Shown piece by piece: positions 24,860 through 33,526 of a DNA stretch of 64,000 nt (positions are counted from its first letter, which is position 1; the number at the start of each line of letters is the position of its first letter). This stretch comes from Geodermatophilus obscurus DSM 43160 (GTDB lineage: Bacteria > Actinomycetota > Actinomycetes > Mycobacteriales > Geodermatophilaceae): assembly GCF_000025345.1 (NCBI RefSeq), contig NC_013757.1:5208001-5272000 (forward strand), read 5' to 3'. A program made the position numbers and the translations under genes. The notes beneath the pieces were generated by a model that saw nothing but the letters and a program-made list of their open reading frames with translations, did not search any database and had not been told where the DNA came from.

Positions 24860-26271
24860 GCCTTGGCCTGCAGCGCGTCGAAGAACGAGTTGGCCCAGTG
24901 CTCCAGGTCGTTGCGGGCCAGGTGACGGCGCATCGCGCGCATCCGCCTGGCCGCCTCGGCCGGCTCGATCCGCAGTGCCCGCAGGAGCTGGTTCTTGACC
25001 CCGGCGATGTCGTGCGGGTTGACCAGGAACGCCTGCTTGAGCTCGGCGGCGGCGCCGGCGAACTCGGAGAGCACCAGCGTGCCGCCGAGGTCGCTACGGG
25101 CCGCGACGTACTCCTTGGCCACGAGGTTCATACCGTCGCGGTACGGCGTCACGAGCATGACGTCGGCGGCCCGGTACAGCGCGGCCAGCTCCTCGCGGGG
25201 CACCGACTGGTTGATGTAGTGGACGGCGGGCCCGCCGAGGGTGCCGAAGACGCCGTTGATGTGGCCGACCTGCTGCTCGATCGTCTCCCGCATGTGCACG
25301 TAGTGCTCGACCCGCTCCCGGCTGGGCGTGGCGACCTGCACCATCACCGTGTCGGGGACCTCGACGACGCCGTCCTCGAGCAGCTCCTGGAAGGCGTTGA
25401 GCCGGACGGCGATGCCCTTGGTGTAGTCCAGCCGGTCCACGCCCAGGATGATCTTCCGCGGGTTGCCGAGCTCGGCGCGGATCTCCTCCGCCCGCTTGAC
25501 GACGTCCGGCCGGCTGGCCAGCTCCTCGAACGCCTTGACGTCGATGGAGATGGGGAAGGAGCGCGCGGTGACCGTGCGGCCGTCGTACTCGATCGTCGAA
25601 CCGCGGGCGGGCAGGTCGTGCAGCCGGCGGGCCAGGTGCACGAAGTTGGCCGCTGCGGCGGGCCGCTGGAACCCGACCAGGTCGGCGCCGAGCAGGCCCT
25701 CGACGATCGCCGACCGCCACGGCAGCTGGGTGAACAGCTCGAAGGGCGGGAAGGGGATGTGCAGGAAGAAGCCGATGGTGAGGTCCGGACGCTGCTGGCG
25801 CAGCATGGCCGGCACCAGCTGCAGCTGGTAGTCGTGGACCCACACGATGGCCCCCTCGGCGGCCACCTCGGCGGCCCGCTCGGTGAACCGCTTGTTGACC
25901 TGGACGTAGGTGTCCCACCACGTCCGGTGGTACTCGGGCTTCTCGACCACGTCGTGGTACAGCGGCCACAACGAGGCGTTCGACATGCCCTCGTAGTACC
26001 GGTCGACCTCCTCCTCGGAGAGCGGCACGGGGATCAGTGACATCCCGCCGGACTCGAAGGGCTCGGGGGCCTCGCCCGCCGACCCCGACCAGCCCACCCA
26101 GGCGCCACCGCGGCCGGCCACGAAGGGCTCCAGCGCGGTCACCAGGCCGCCCGGGCTCCGCTGCCAGCGGGTGCTGCCGTCGGGGTCGGTGACCTGGTCG
26201 ACGGGCAGCCGGTTGGCCACCACCACGACGGGGCTGTCCGCCCCTGTGCGTCCTGCCGCTGTCCCTGCCAT
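24856..26271 (-). CDS. otsA: Trehalose-6-phosphate synthase
   Basis: 471 residues from ATG 26271. GT20 motifs: [64 protein letters not shown], and [16 protein letters not shown]. It makes trehalose-6-phosphate from a sugar nucleotide (UDP- or GDP-glucose) and glucose-6-phosphate. An alternative ATG at 26322 overlaps the crcB stop (ATGA), but the short extension is not family-like, and a promoter-like CTGCCG-N17-TAAGGT sits just before 26271. So the gene may be read both from crcB and from its own near-leaderless promoter. Supplies an osmo/desiccation protectant. Confidence 0.93.
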   Translation of the reverse strand: MAGTAAGRTGADSPVVVVANRLPVDQVTDPDGSTRWQRSPGGLVTALEPFVAGRGGAWVGWSGSAGEAPEPFESGGMSLIPVPLSEEEVDRYYEGMSNASLWPLYHDVVEKPEYHRTWWDTYVQVNKRFTERAAEVAAEGAIVWVHDYQLQLVPAMLRQQRPDLTIGFFLHIPFPPFELFTQLPWRSAIVEGLLGADLVGFQRPAAAANFVHLARRLHDLPARGSTIEYDGRTVTARSFPISIDVKAFEELASRPDVVKRAEEIRAELGNPRKIILGVDRLDYTKGIAVRLNAFQELLEDGVVEVPDTVMVQVATPSRERVEHYVHMRETIEQQVGHINGVFGTLGGPAVHYINQSVPREELAALYRAADVMLVTPYRDGMNLVAKEYVAARSDLGGTLVLSEFAGAAAELKQAFLVNPHDIAGVKNQLLRALRIEPAEAARRMRAMRRHLARNDLEHWANSFFDALQAKA

Positions 26272-26281
26272 ACCGCCCCCG

Positions 26282-26310
26282 ACCTTACTGAGCGCCGCCC
26301 CGTCCGGCAG
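26282..26310 (-). promoter_or_regulatory. Candidate otsA promoter
   Basis: Minus strand CTGCCG (26305-26310), 17-base spacer, TAAGGT (26282-26287), then 10 bases to ATG 26271. The predicted transcript would have almost no leader. It lies in the sequence between the two candidate otsA starts. Confidence 0.5.
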
Positions 26311-26318
26311 CGCCAGGT

Positions 26319-26669
26319 TCATCCGGAGGCCAGCAGGTACCCCGCCGCCGCCGCGGTCAGACCCAGCACGACGGTCGCTGCGGCGTAGCCGAGCGCCCGG
26401 GCGAGGGTCCCCCGCTCGACCAGGCGCAGCACGTCGGTGCCGAAGGTCGAGAAGGTCGTGAGCGTGCCGCAGAAGCCGGTGCCCACCAGGGCGACCACCG
26501 CCGGCGGAGGTGCGGCGGCCCCCAGCACCACGCCGAGCAGCGCGCTGCCGACGAGGTTGACGACCAGCGTCCCCCGCGCGGGGTCCCGGCCCCCGCGGGC
26601 GGCCAGCCGGGTGACCAGCAGCCGCAGCGGGGCGCCGACCAGTGCGCCGGCCACCACCAGCAGCGGCAT
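26319..26669 (-). CDS. crcB: Fluoride channel CrcB/Fluc, second subunit
   Basis: 116 residues. The ATG overlaps the upstream crcB stop (TGATG). Four hydrophobic segments. Family motifs: RLLVTR near the N-terminus, [13 protein letters not shown] (conserved GN/VN..G), and [16 protein letters not shown] (the TTFSTF signature with pore Phe/Thr). Fluc proteins form dual-topology dimers that export fluoride; a tandem gene pair usually makes a heterodimer with opposite orientations. Its stop overlaps a possible early otsA ATG. No fluoride riboswitch was recognised upstream of the pair. Confidence 0.9.
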   Translation of the reverse strand: MPLLVVAGALVGAPLRLLVTRLAARGGRDPARGTLVVNLVGSALLGVVLGAAAPPPAVVALVGTGFCGTLTTFSTFGTDVLRLVERGTLARALGYAAATVVLGLTAAAAGYLLASG

Positions 26670-27046
26670 CACCGGGCGGGGGCGGCCCGCACCGCCCGGG
26701 CCCCCACGGCCACGGCGAGCACCCCACCGAGGACGGAGACGAGCACGTAGCCGGCGGCCAGGGCCGCCGCACCGGCGCTGGCCAGCCCGACGACCTCGAC
26801 GGCGAACGCGGAGTACGTCGTGTAGCCGCCGAGCACGCCGACGGCGAGGAGCGGCCGGGCCCAGGGTGGCTCGGGAGAGCGCGCGGTCAGGGCGGCGGTC
26901 AGCGCGCCCAGCAGCAGGCAGCCGGTGAGGTTGACCAGCAGGGTGGCCCACGGCCAGCCGCCGGGGGGGTGCGGCAGCGCCGTCGCCACGCCCCAGCGGG
27001 CCAGCGCGCCGAGCGCGCCACCGAGCGCCGCGAGCAGGTACGCCAC
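26669..27046 (-). CDS. crcB: Fluoride channel CrcB/Fluc, first subunit
   Basis: 125 residues from GTG 27046 with GGGAGG upstream. Four membrane segments. Motifs: [21 protein letters not shown] and [16 protein letters not shown], in which TTYSAF replaces the usual TTFSTF. It pairs with the downstream crcB. The substituted signature suggests the two subunits have diverged into a heterodimer in which the phenylalanine positions differ. Confidence 0.88.
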   Translation of the reverse strand: MAYLLAALGGALGALARWGVATALPHPPGGWPWATLLVNLTGCLLLGALTAALTARSPEPPWARPLLAVGVLGGYTTYSAFAVEVVGLASAGAAALAAGYVLVSVLGGVLAVAVGARAVRAAPAR

Positions 27047-27124
27047 CCGGAGATCCTCCCGTCGTCCCGGCGGTGGTGGCCCTCCGCTGCTGGCGACACG
27101 CCGTCCGCCTCGCCACGTCGCGTG

Positions 27125-27142
27125 CGCGGTCGCGGGACCGCG
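27125..27142 (-). terminator. Short hairpin after terC
   Basis: CGCGGTC-GCGG-GACCGCG, four bases after the terC stop codon. The stem is only 7 bp. Confidence 0.5.
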
Positions 27143-27146
27143 GGGG

Positions 27147-28181
27147 TCAGGAGGGCGTCCACTCCCGCGCCGGCCGACGACGGCGCCACACCGGCTCCAG
27201 CGCCGCCAGCTCCTCCTCGGTCGCCACACGGAACGGGGGTGTGCTGGGCGACGGCAGGGCGCGCCGGACCTGGCCGCGGGTGGCCCGCAGGCTCGCCGCG
27301 ATCGCCACGACGAGGATCGTGGCGATGACCGCCAGGCTGACCGCAGTCGGGATGTAGTAGACGTCGATCTTGAGCAGCATCTTGACGCCGACCCACATGA
27401 GCACCAGGGCCAGTCCGACCTTCAGGTGGACGAAGCGGTGGACCAGGTCGGCGAGCAGGAAGTACATCGCCCGCAGGCCGAGCACGGCGAAGGCGTTGGC
27501 GGTGAAGACGAGGAACGGCTCGTCGGTCACGGCGAAGATCGCGGGGATCGAGTCGACGGCGAAGACCACGTCGGTGACCTCGACGAGGACCAGCACGGCG
27601 AGCAACGGGGTGGCCAGGAGGACACCGTCGCGCCGGACGAGGAACCGCTGCCCGTGGTAGGCGTCGGTCATCGGCACGTACCGGCGGAACAGGCGCAGCG
27701 CCCGGGACCGCTGCGGGTCGATGTGTTCGTCCCGCTGCCGGATCATCCGGTAGCCGGTCCAGAGCAGGAACGCGGCGAACAGAAACAGCACCCAGCCGAA
27801 GCTGCTGATGAGCACCGCGCCGCCGGCGATGAACAGGCCACGCAGGACCAGCGCGCCGAGCACCCCGAGGAAGAGCACCCAGTGCTCGTGCTCCCGCGGG
27901 ACGGCGAAGAACGTGAGGACGATGGCCCAGACGAAGACGTTGTCCACGGCCAACGACTTCTCGATCAGGTAGCCGGCGAAGTACTGCTGGCCGAGCTCGG
28001 CGCCGTACCGCGACCACACCCACGCGCCGAAGCCGACACCGATGAGCACCCAGACCGCCGACCACGCGGCCGCCTCCCGCACGCCGATCACGTGCGCCCG
28101 TCGGTGGGCGAACAGGTCGACGGCGAGCATCGCGACGATGAGGCCGAGCACGGCCAGCCACAGGGACAGCGAGACGTCCAC
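27147..28181 (-). CDS. TerC/Alx-family membrane protein (manganese-linked)
   Basis: 344 residues from GTG 28181, with a strong SD (GGAGGAGGT, 28187-28195). Eight or so membrane segments. Family landmarks: FAGYLIEKSLAVDNVFVW, LRGLFI, LLAVLVLVEVTDVVFAVDSIPAIFAVT (acidic metal-site residues in a membrane helix) and NAFAVLGLRAMYF. A ~45-residue charged C-terminal tail is cytoplasmic. TerC/Alx proteins are linked to manganese export and to metalation of secreted proteins. The manganese riboswitch in its leader supports this. Downstream, crcB follows after a weak hairpin. Confidence 0.92.
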   Translation of the reverse strand: MDVSLSLWLAVLGLIVAMLAVDLFAHRRAHVIGVREAAAWSAVWVLIGVGFGAWVWSRYGAELGQQYFAGYLIEKSLAVDNVFVWAIVLTFFAVPREHEHWVLFLGVLGALVLRGLFIAGGAVLISSFGWVLFLFAAFLLWTGYRMIRQRDEHIDPQRSRALRLFRRYVPMTDAYHGQRFLVRRDGVLLATPLLAVLVLVEVTDVVFAVDSIPAIFAVTDEPFLVFTANAFAVLGLRAMYFLLADLVHRFVHLKVGLALVLMWVGVKMLLKIDVYYIPTAVSLAVIATILVVAIAASLRATRGQVRRALPSPSTPPFRVATEEELAALEPVWRRRRPAREWTPS

Positions 28182-28186
28182 GGGGG

Positions 28187-28306
28187 ACCTCCTCCGATCG
28201 AGACACCGACCGGAGGTCTCTCCCAGCCCGTTGCGGGCTCGCTCCGCCGGACCCCTCGAGGTGGGGACGTACTGGCGACGGAACGCTGCGGGGATACTCC
28301 CCTCCG
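28187..28306 (-). promoter_or_regulatory. yybP-ykoY manganese riboswitch controlling terC
   Basis: On the minus strand the leader begins CGGAGGGGAGTATCCCC (28306-28290), matching the family's GGGGAGUA loop, and ends with GAGACCTCCG, matching the conserved GACC block. P1 forms from CGGAGG (28301-28306) and CCTCCG (28211-28216). The same CCTCCG can instead pair with the SD-containing CGGAGGAGGT (28187-28196). This gives a clear on/off model: Mn2+ binding holds P1 and frees the SD. The gene that follows encodes TerC, a known target of this riboswitch class. Confidence 0.85.
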
Positions 28307-28314
28307 AGAACGGG

Positions 28315-28328
28315 TGAAGCAGACTTCA
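28315..28328. promoter_or_regulatory. Palindrome between terC leader and the winged-helix regulator
   Basis: TGAAG-CAGA-CTTCA, 30 bases before the regulator's start codon and just upstream of the riboswitch 5' end. It is positioned to serve as operator for one or both divergent promoters. Confidence 0.4.
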
Positions 28329-28358
28329 GCTGTCCGTGCCAGCCCACCGAGGAGACCC

Positions 28359-28646
28359 GTGACCGACGACCCGCGTCCGTCGTGGACGTTCCTCACCAAC
28401 CACGGCCACGTGCTGCTCGCGGTCGCCGCCGATCCGGACGTGCGCGTCGAGGAGATCGCCGCGCGCGTCGGCATCACGTCCCGCGCGGTCCTGGCCATCC
28501 TGCGCGACCTGGAGGAGGCCGGGTACGTCACCCGCAGCCGCCGGGGTCGCCGCACGCACTACGAGGTGCGACCGCACCGGCCGTTCCGGCACCCGAGCAC
28601 GGCCCATCGCGAGGTCGACGACCTGCTCGCCATCTTCACCCGGTGA
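28359..28646 (+). CDS. Small winged-helix transcriptional regulator (MarR/ArsR-like)
   Basis: 95 residues from GTG 28359 with GAGGAGA upstream. A single winged-helix domain: LLAVAADPDVRVEEIAARVGITSRAVLAILRDLEEAGYVTRSRRGRRTHYEV in pieces covers helix 1, the HTH (about residues 30-53) and the basic wing (about 58-70). No metal-binding or ligand domain is evident. Upstream open frame is shadow. It is divergent from terC with a palindrome between them. It may autoregulate, and could influence terC in addition to the riboswitch; that link is only positional. Confidence 0.75.
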   Translation: MTDDPRPSWTFLTNHGHVLLAVAADPDVRVEEIAARVGITSRAVLAILRDLEEAGYVTRSRRGRRTHYEVRPHRPFRHPSTAHREVDDLLAIFTR

Positions 28647-28795
28647 CGGGGTCGGCCCGTCCCGGGCCCCGCCGCCGGCCCCGTCCCGAGCTCGCGAGGG
28701 GTGAGGAGGACGGGGTCCTTCTCCGGCGAGGGGCAGCAACGGCCCCGTCCAGGGCACCGCCCCGAGCTTGCGAGGCGAGGGGTACGGAGTCCTTG
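28647..28795. repeat. Interspersed intergenic repeat, family A, copy 3
   Basis: Contains two successive blocks of the family: CCGAGCTCGCGAGGGGTGAG..GACGGGGTCCTTCT, and a shorter CCGAGCTTGCGAGG..GGAGTCCTT. Orientation as copy 2. It fills the convergent gap between the regulator and ngg. Confidence 0.65.
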
Positions 28796-28797
28796 CT

Positions 28798-30516
28798 TCA
28801 GCGCCGGCGGGTCTCGGGGAAGAGCAGGTCGACGAAGCGCTCCACGGTCGGCTGCGGCTCGTGGTTGGCCAGCCCGGGCCGCTCGTTGGCCTCGATGAAC
28901 ACGTGGTCGGGCCCCTCGACGTCGGGCACCAGGAAGTCCAGCCCGGTCACCGGGATGCCGATCGCCCGGCTGGCCCGGACGGCGGCCTGCGCGATCGCCG
29001 GGTGCAGCCGCGCGGTGACGTCTTCGATGGTGCCGCCGGTGTGCAGGTTCGCCGTCCGCCGGACCCGGATCCGCTCGCCCGCGGGCGGGACGTCGTCCAT
29101 CGCGTACCCGGACTCGGCGACCACCTCGGCGGTCGCACCGTCCAGCGGGATGCGCGACTCCCCGCCGGTGGCCCGCTCGCGCCGGCGGCTGGTCGACCGG
29201 ATCAGGTCGGTCACCGGGTTACGGCCATCGCCGACCACCTCGGCCGGCCGGCGCACCGCGGCGGCCACCACCTCGTGGTCGATGACGACCACCCGCAGGT
29301 CGTCGCCCTCGACGAGCTCCTCGACCAGCACGTCGGGGCAGAACTGGGCGGCCAGCGCGACCGCCCGCTCCAGCGCGTCGGCCGAGGTCACGCCCACGGT
29401 GATGCCCTTCCCCTGCTCGCCGCGGGCGGGCTTGACCACCACCTCGCCGCACTCGGCGAGCAGCGCCCCGGCGGACTCCCGGTCGTCCTCGGTGACGGTC
29501 GCACCGCGGGGCACGCGGACGCCGGCCCGCTCCATGATCCGCCGGGTGACGCGCTTGTCGTCGCAGCGGCTCATCGCGACCGCGCTGGTGAACTCCGACA
29601 GCGACTCCCGGGTGAGCACCGTGCGCCCGCCCAGCGCCAGCCGCATCTCACCCCACTCGGCGTCGCTGACCTCGACCCGGATCCCGCGCTCGAGCGCCTC
29701 CTCGGCGATGATCCGCGCATAGGGGTTGAGCTCCTCCAGCCCCGGCGGGCGGGAGGAGAACAGCGGGGTGTTGATCGGGTTCTTCCGCTTGACGCACAGC
29801 GCGGGCACCCGGTGGAAGCCGAGCTTGCGGTACAGCGCGATCGCCCCGGAGTTGTCGTGCATGACCGACAGGTCCAGGTAGGCGCGGCCGCGGCCGACGT
29901 AGCGCTCGGCCAGCACCCGCACCAGCGCCTCACCGGTGCCGGGCGGGGCGTCCTGCGCGTCCACGGCCAGGCACCAGAGGCTGGCGCCGCCCTCCGGGTC
30001 GCCGAAGGCGAGCACGTGGTCGACACCGGTGACCGTGCCGACGATCCGCCCCGTGCGCCGGTCCTCCGCGACCAGGTAGGTGAAGCAGCGGGTGCGGTGG
30101 TTGGCCCACATGGTGGCGGCGTCCCCGGTGACCATGCCGTTGCGCGCGTAGATGTCGTTGATCTGCCGCATCTCGTCCAGCGCGGTCACCGTGCGCACGA
30201 AGACCCCGCGGATCAGCTCGGCACGCGACCGGTAGCGGTACAGGTCCAGCCGGTAGACGTAGCTGGGGTCGATGAACAGCTCGTCGGGCGCCATCCCGAC
30301 CATCACGTGCGGGTCGCGGGGGTAGATGCAGATGTCGCGCCGGCCGCTCTCCTCCGAGCGCAGCGCCTTCACGATGCCCTCGAGGCTGGAGAAGGTCTGC
30401 CCGAACACCAGCCGGCCCCAGGCCAGGTCGAGGACGACGTCGGACTCCATCCCCTGCCGCTGGTGCTCGGAGATCTGCTGCCAGGGACGGCTGGTGGGGG
30501 AGGGGGTCTCGGACAC
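28798..30516 (-). CDS. ngg: N-acetylglutaminylglutamine synthetase
   Basis: 572 residues from GTG 30516. Two parts: an N-terminal GNAT acetyltransferase half (about residues 20-275), with VVLDLAWGRLVFGQTF and SGAIALYRKLGFHRVP, and a C-terminal ATP-grasp half (about 280-570), with VVVKPARGEQGKGITVGV, TGLDFLVPD and FIEANERPGLANHEPQPT. This is the Ngg family. It makes N-acetylglutaminylglutamine, the precursor of the compatible solute NAGGN, from glutamine, an acetyl donor and ATP. It follows asnO on the same strand after a 38-base gap holding a hairpin. The start has no strong SD, but the upstream residues match the family. Confidence 0.9.
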   Translation of the reverse strand: MSETPSPTSRPWQQISEHQRQGMESDVVLDLAWGRLVFGQTFSSLEGIVKALRSEESGRRDICIYPRDPHVMVGMAPDELFIDPSYVYRLDLYRYRSRAELIRGVFVRTVTALDEMRQINDIYARNGMVTGDAATMWANHRTRCFTYLVAEDRRTGRIVGTVTGVDHVLAFGDPEGGASLWCLAVDAQDAPPGTGEALVRVLAERYVGRGRAYLDLSVMHDNSGAIALYRKLGFHRVPALCVKRKNPINTPLFSSRPPGLEELNPYARIIAEEALERGIRVEVSDAEWGEMRLALGGRTVLTRESLSEFTSAVAMSRCDDKRVTRRIMERAGVRVPRGATVTEDDRESAGALLAECGEVVVKPARGEQGKGITVGVTSADALERAVALAAQFCPDVLVEELVEGDDLRVVVIDHEVVAAAVRRPAEVVGDGRNPVTDLIRSTSRRRERATGGESRIPLDGATAEVVAESGYAMDDVPPAGERIRVRRTANLHTGGTIEDVTARLHPAIAQAAVRASRAIGIPVTGLDFLVPDVEGPDHVFIEANERPGLANHEPQPTVERFVDLLFPETRRR

Positions 30517-30531
30517 CGGGGTCCGGCGCCG

Positions 30532-30552
30532 GTGCCCCGCGACGCGGGGCAC
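30532..30552 (-). other. Intercistronic hairpin between asnO and ngg
   Basis: Perfect 9-bp arms GTGCCCCGC and GCGGGGCAC with a 3-nt loop, between the asnO stop and the ngg GTG. It could tune the asnO:ngg ratio by attenuation or mRNA stability. Confidence 0.6.
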
Positions 30553-30554
30553 GC

Positions 30555-32336
30555 TCAGATCCCGTGGGCCTGCAGCCAGAGCTCGAGCAGGCCCAGCTGC
30601 CACAGCTTGTTGCCCCGCAGCGGGGTGAGCCCACCGTTCGGGTCGGCCAGCAGCCGGTCGACGTACTCCGGCCGGAACAGGCCTCGCTCGCGCGCGGCGT
30701 CGTCGGTCAGCGCGTCGCGGACCAGGTCGAGCACCTTGCCCTCGAGGTGGGTGATCGCCGGGACCGGGAAGTAGCCCTTGGGCCGGTCGATGACCTCCGG
30801 CGGGATGATCCGCCGGCCGATGGCCTTGAGCACGCCCTTGCCGCCGTCGGCCAGCTTCAGCTCCGGCGGGCACCTCGCGGCCAGCTCGACCAGGTCGTGG
30901 TCGAGGAAGGGCACCCGGGCCTCCAGGCCCCAGGCCATGGACATGTTGTCCACCCGCTTGACCGGGTCGTCGACGAGCATGACCTCGCTGTCCAGGCGCA
31001 GCGCGGCGTCCACGGCGGTGTCGGCGTGCGGCGCGGACATGTGCCGGCGGACGAACTCCAGACTCGGGTCGCCGTCCAGCGCGTAGCGGTCGGCCACCAG
31101 CCGGGCCATGTCGGCGGCGTCGCGGTCGAAGAACGCCTTCGCGTAGGTCTCCACCGCCCGCTCGCGGTCCACGCCCTGCAGCGGCGGGTACCAGTGGTAG
31201 CCGGCGAAGACCTCGTCGGCGCCCTGCCCGGACTGCACGACCCGGATCGACTGGCTGACCCGCTCGGAGAGCAGGTCGAAGGCGACGACGTCGTGGCTGA
31301 CCATCGGCTCGGCCATGGCGCCGATGGCGTGGCCGAGGGCCGCGGCGAGCTCGTCGGAGGCCACCCGGATGCGGTGGTGATCGGTGCTGAACCGCTCCGC
31401 GATGACGTCGGAGTAGACGAACTCGTCGCCCTCCCGGCCACCGACCGCCTCGAAGCCGATCGAGTAGGTGGCCAGGCCGGTCTGCCCCTCCTGGGCCAGC
31501 AGGCCGACGATCAGGCTGGAGTCCAGCCCGCCGGAGAGCAGCACGCCGACCGGGATGTCGGCGACCAGACGCCGGCGGACGGCGACGCGCAGCGCCTCCT
31601 CGATCGCGTCCTCCCAGTCGCGGGGGGACCAGTTCGCGTGCTCGGGAAGGCGCTCGTAGCGGGCCTCCCAGTACCGGTGCTCGCGGGAGGTGCCGTCGGC
31701 CTCGATCACCCGCACGGTGGCGGGGGGCAGCTTGCGGACCCCGTTGAGGATCGTCCGTGGCGCGGGGACGACGGCGTGCCAGGAGAGGTAGTGGTGCAGG
31801 GCGACCGGGTCGATGGAGGTGTCGACGTCCCCCGCCTGCACCAGGGCCGGCAGCGAGGAGGCGAACCGCAGCCGGCCCGGCGTCTCGGCGAGGTAGAGCG
31901 GCTTGATGCCGAGCCGGTCGCGGGCGAGCACCACTCGGCCGGTGTCGCGCTCGGTGATGACGAAGGCGAACATGCCGTGCAGGTGCTCGACGACCGCGGT
32001 GCCCCAGTGGTGGTAGCCCTTGAGGATCACCTCGGTGTCGGAGGTGGAGAAGAAGCGGTAGCCGTGGCCCTCGAGCTCGGCGCGCAGCTCCTTGTAGTCG
32101 TAGATGCAGCCGTTGAAGACCGCGGTCAGGCCGAGCTCGTTGTCCACCATCGGCTGGCTGCCGGCCGGCGACAGGTCGATGACCGACAGCCGGCGGTGTC
32201 CGAAGGCCACCCGCCCGTTGCTCCAGGCACCCTGACCGTCCGGCCCGCGGGGGACGAGGCACTCGACCATCCGCGCCACGGCGGTGGTGTCGGCCAGGGA
32301 GCCGTCGAACCGGATCTCACCGGAGAGGCCGCACAT
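30555..32336 (-). CDS. asnO: N-acetylglutaminylglutamine amidotransferase (asparagine synthase-like)
   Basis: 593 residues. ATG 32336 gives MCGLSGE with the catalytic Cys2 that must become N-terminal. The Ntn glutaminase domain (residues 2-190) has RGPDGQG and NGCIYDYKELR. The synthetase domain has the PP-loop LLSGGLDSSLIVGLLA (about 265), QSGQGADEVFAGYHWY and WGLEARVPFLDHDLVE. With the ngg gene next to it, this is the NAGGN-type enzyme that amidates the dipeptide with glutamine nitrogen, rather than a housekeeping AsnB. The product is an osmolyte. A GGATTA close upstream could be a -10 of a nearly leaderless mRNA. Confidence 0.9.
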   Translation of the reverse strand: MCGLSGEIRFDGSLADTTAVARMVECLVPRGPDGQGAWSNGRVAFGHRRLSVIDLSPAGSQPMVDNELGLTAVFNGCIYDYKELRAELEGHGYRFFSTSDTEVILKGYHHWGTAVVEHLHGMFAFVITERDTGRVVLARDRLGIKPLYLAETPGRLRFASSLPALVQAGDVDTSIDPVALHHYLSWHAVVPAPRTILNGVRKLPPATVRVIEADGTSREHRYWEARYERLPEHANWSPRDWEDAIEEALRVAVRRRLVADIPVGVLLSGGLDSSLIVGLLAQEGQTGLATYSIGFEAVGGREGDEFVYSDVIAERFSTDHHRIRVASDELAAALGHAIGAMAEPMVSHDVVAFDLLSERVSQSIRVVQSGQGADEVFAGYHWYPPLQGVDRERAVETYAKAFFDRDAADMARLVADRYALDGDPSLEFVRRHMSAPHADTAVDAALRLDSEVMLVDDPVKRVDNMSMAWGLEARVPFLDHDLVELAARCPPELKLADGGKGVLKAIGRRIIPPEVIDRPKGYFPVPAITHLEGKVLDLVRDALTDDAARERGLFRPEYVDRLLADPNGGLTPLRGNKLWQLGLLELWLQAHGI

Positions 32337-32410
32337 GCGGTAATCCAACCCCACCGTCGGGGCCGGCGCGAGCGGCCGGGGCTGACGTCACGGCGACGCA
32401 ACACGATCGC

Positions 32411-32424
32411 GTTCCACGTGGAAC
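32411..32424. other. parS-like site (perfect palindrome)
   Basis: GTTCCACGTGGAAC, a 14-bp perfect palindrome with the CACGTG core of ParB binding sites, in the gap between asnO and the quinone reductase gene. Identical sites occur at 48831 and 63660. Confidence 0.75.
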
Positions 32425-32549
32425 AGCGGGCGGTCCCTCGTCCCGGGGTCGCCCCGCCGCACGTGGCGACCGGGGGTGCGCCGGGTCACGGTCGCCGGCC
32501 GGGCGGCGCGGTGCCAGGCTGGGCGCCCGGTCCCGACGAGGGAGGCGAC

Positions 32550-33503
32550 GTGCAGGCAGTGGTCGTGGAGCGCCGCGGCGGCCCCGAGGTGCTGACGGTC
32601 TGCGAGGTGCCCGACCCCGAGCCCGGCGACGGTGCGGTGCTGGTCGACGTCGCAGCCGTGGGGGTCAACTTCCGGGACGTGTACGAGCGCGAGGGCCGTG
32701 CGCCCTACGGCGGCGCCCTCCCCGCGGTCGTCGGCGCAGAGGGTGCGGGCACCGTCGTCGGCACGGGGGAGCGGGTCGCCTGGCTCGACGTCCCCGGCAG
32801 CTACGCGACCCGGGTGGCCGCCCGGCCCGAGAAGCTGGTGCCGGTGCCCGACGGGGTGGGCCTCGACGTGGCCGCTGCCGTGCTGCTGCAGGGCTGCACC
32901 GCCCAGTACCTCGCCGCCGACTCGTACCCGGTCGCCGAGGGGGACTGGGTGGTCGTGCACAGCGCGGCCGGGGGCGTCGGCCTGCTGCTGACCCAACTGG
33001 TGCGCGACCGCGGCGGCCACGTCCTGGCCACGACGTCGACGGCGGAGAAGGCCGAGCTCGCGCGGGCGGCCGGCGCCGACGACGTCGTGGTCGGCTACGA
33101 CGGCTTCGCCGAGCGGGTCCGGGAGCTCTCCGGCGGTGAAGGTGCCGCCGCGGTGTACGACGGCGTCGGGCGGACGACGTTCGCCGCGGGGCTGACCGCA
33201 CTGCGACCCACCGGGCGGATGATCGTGTACGGCGCTGCGAGCGGGCAGCCCGACCCGCTGGAGGTCCAGTCCCTCGCCGCGCACGGGTCGCTGTACGTCC
33301 AGCGGCCGACGCTCGGCACCTACACCCGGACCCCGCAGCTGCTGCGCGAGCGGGCCGGCGCGGTCCTGGACCTGGTCGCCGCCGGCCGGCTCGACGTCCG
33401 CATCGGCGGCCGGTACCCGCTGGCCGAGGCGCGGCGGGCGCAGGAGGACCTGGAGGGCCGGCGGACCACCGGCAAGCTCCTGCTGCTGCCGCAGGGCTCC
33501 TGA
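32550..33503 (+). CDS. NADPH:quinone reductase (zinc-independent MDR family)
   Basis: 317 residues from GTG 32550 with a GAGGGAGG SD. The GroES-like N-terminal part has VGVNFRDVYEREG and GAEGAGTVV. The Rossmann part has VVHSAAGGVGLLLTQL and the NADPH-binding loop ATTSTAEKAELARAAGADDVV. C-terminal PLAEARRAQEDLEGRRTTGKLLL is typical. Zinc ligands are absent, as in quinone oxidoreductases, which carry out NADPH-dependent reduction of quinones or enones. The frame is open far upstream, but that is shadow of asnO. No obvious operon partner. Confidence 0.88.
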   Translation: MQAVVVERRGGPEVLTVCEVPDPEPGDGAVLVDVAAVGVNFRDVYEREGRAPYGGALPAVVGAEGAGTVVGTGERVAWLDVPGSYATRVAARPEKLVPVPDGVGLDVAAAVLLQGCTAQYLAADSYPVAEGDWVVVHSAAGGVGLLLTQLVRDRGGHVLATTSTAEKAELARAAGADDVVVGYDGFAERVRELSGGEGAAAVYDGVGRTTFAAGLTALRPTGRMIVYGAASGQPDPLEVQSLAAHGSLYVQRPTLGTYTRTPQLLRERAGAVLDLVAAGRLDVRIGGRYPLAEARRAQEDLEGRRTTGKLLLLPQGS

Positions 33504-33526
33504 CCCGCAGGGCTCACGACCCGCGG

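Noticed and set aside
27047..27146. Possible fluoride riboswitch upstream of the crcB pair
   Set aside because: I could not find the conserved pseudoknot blocks of the crcB motif in this 100-base gap.
30564..32549. Upstream extension of the quinone reductase frame over asnO
   Set aside because: The extension is shadow of asnO. The GTG at 32550 has a good SD and begins the conserved domain.
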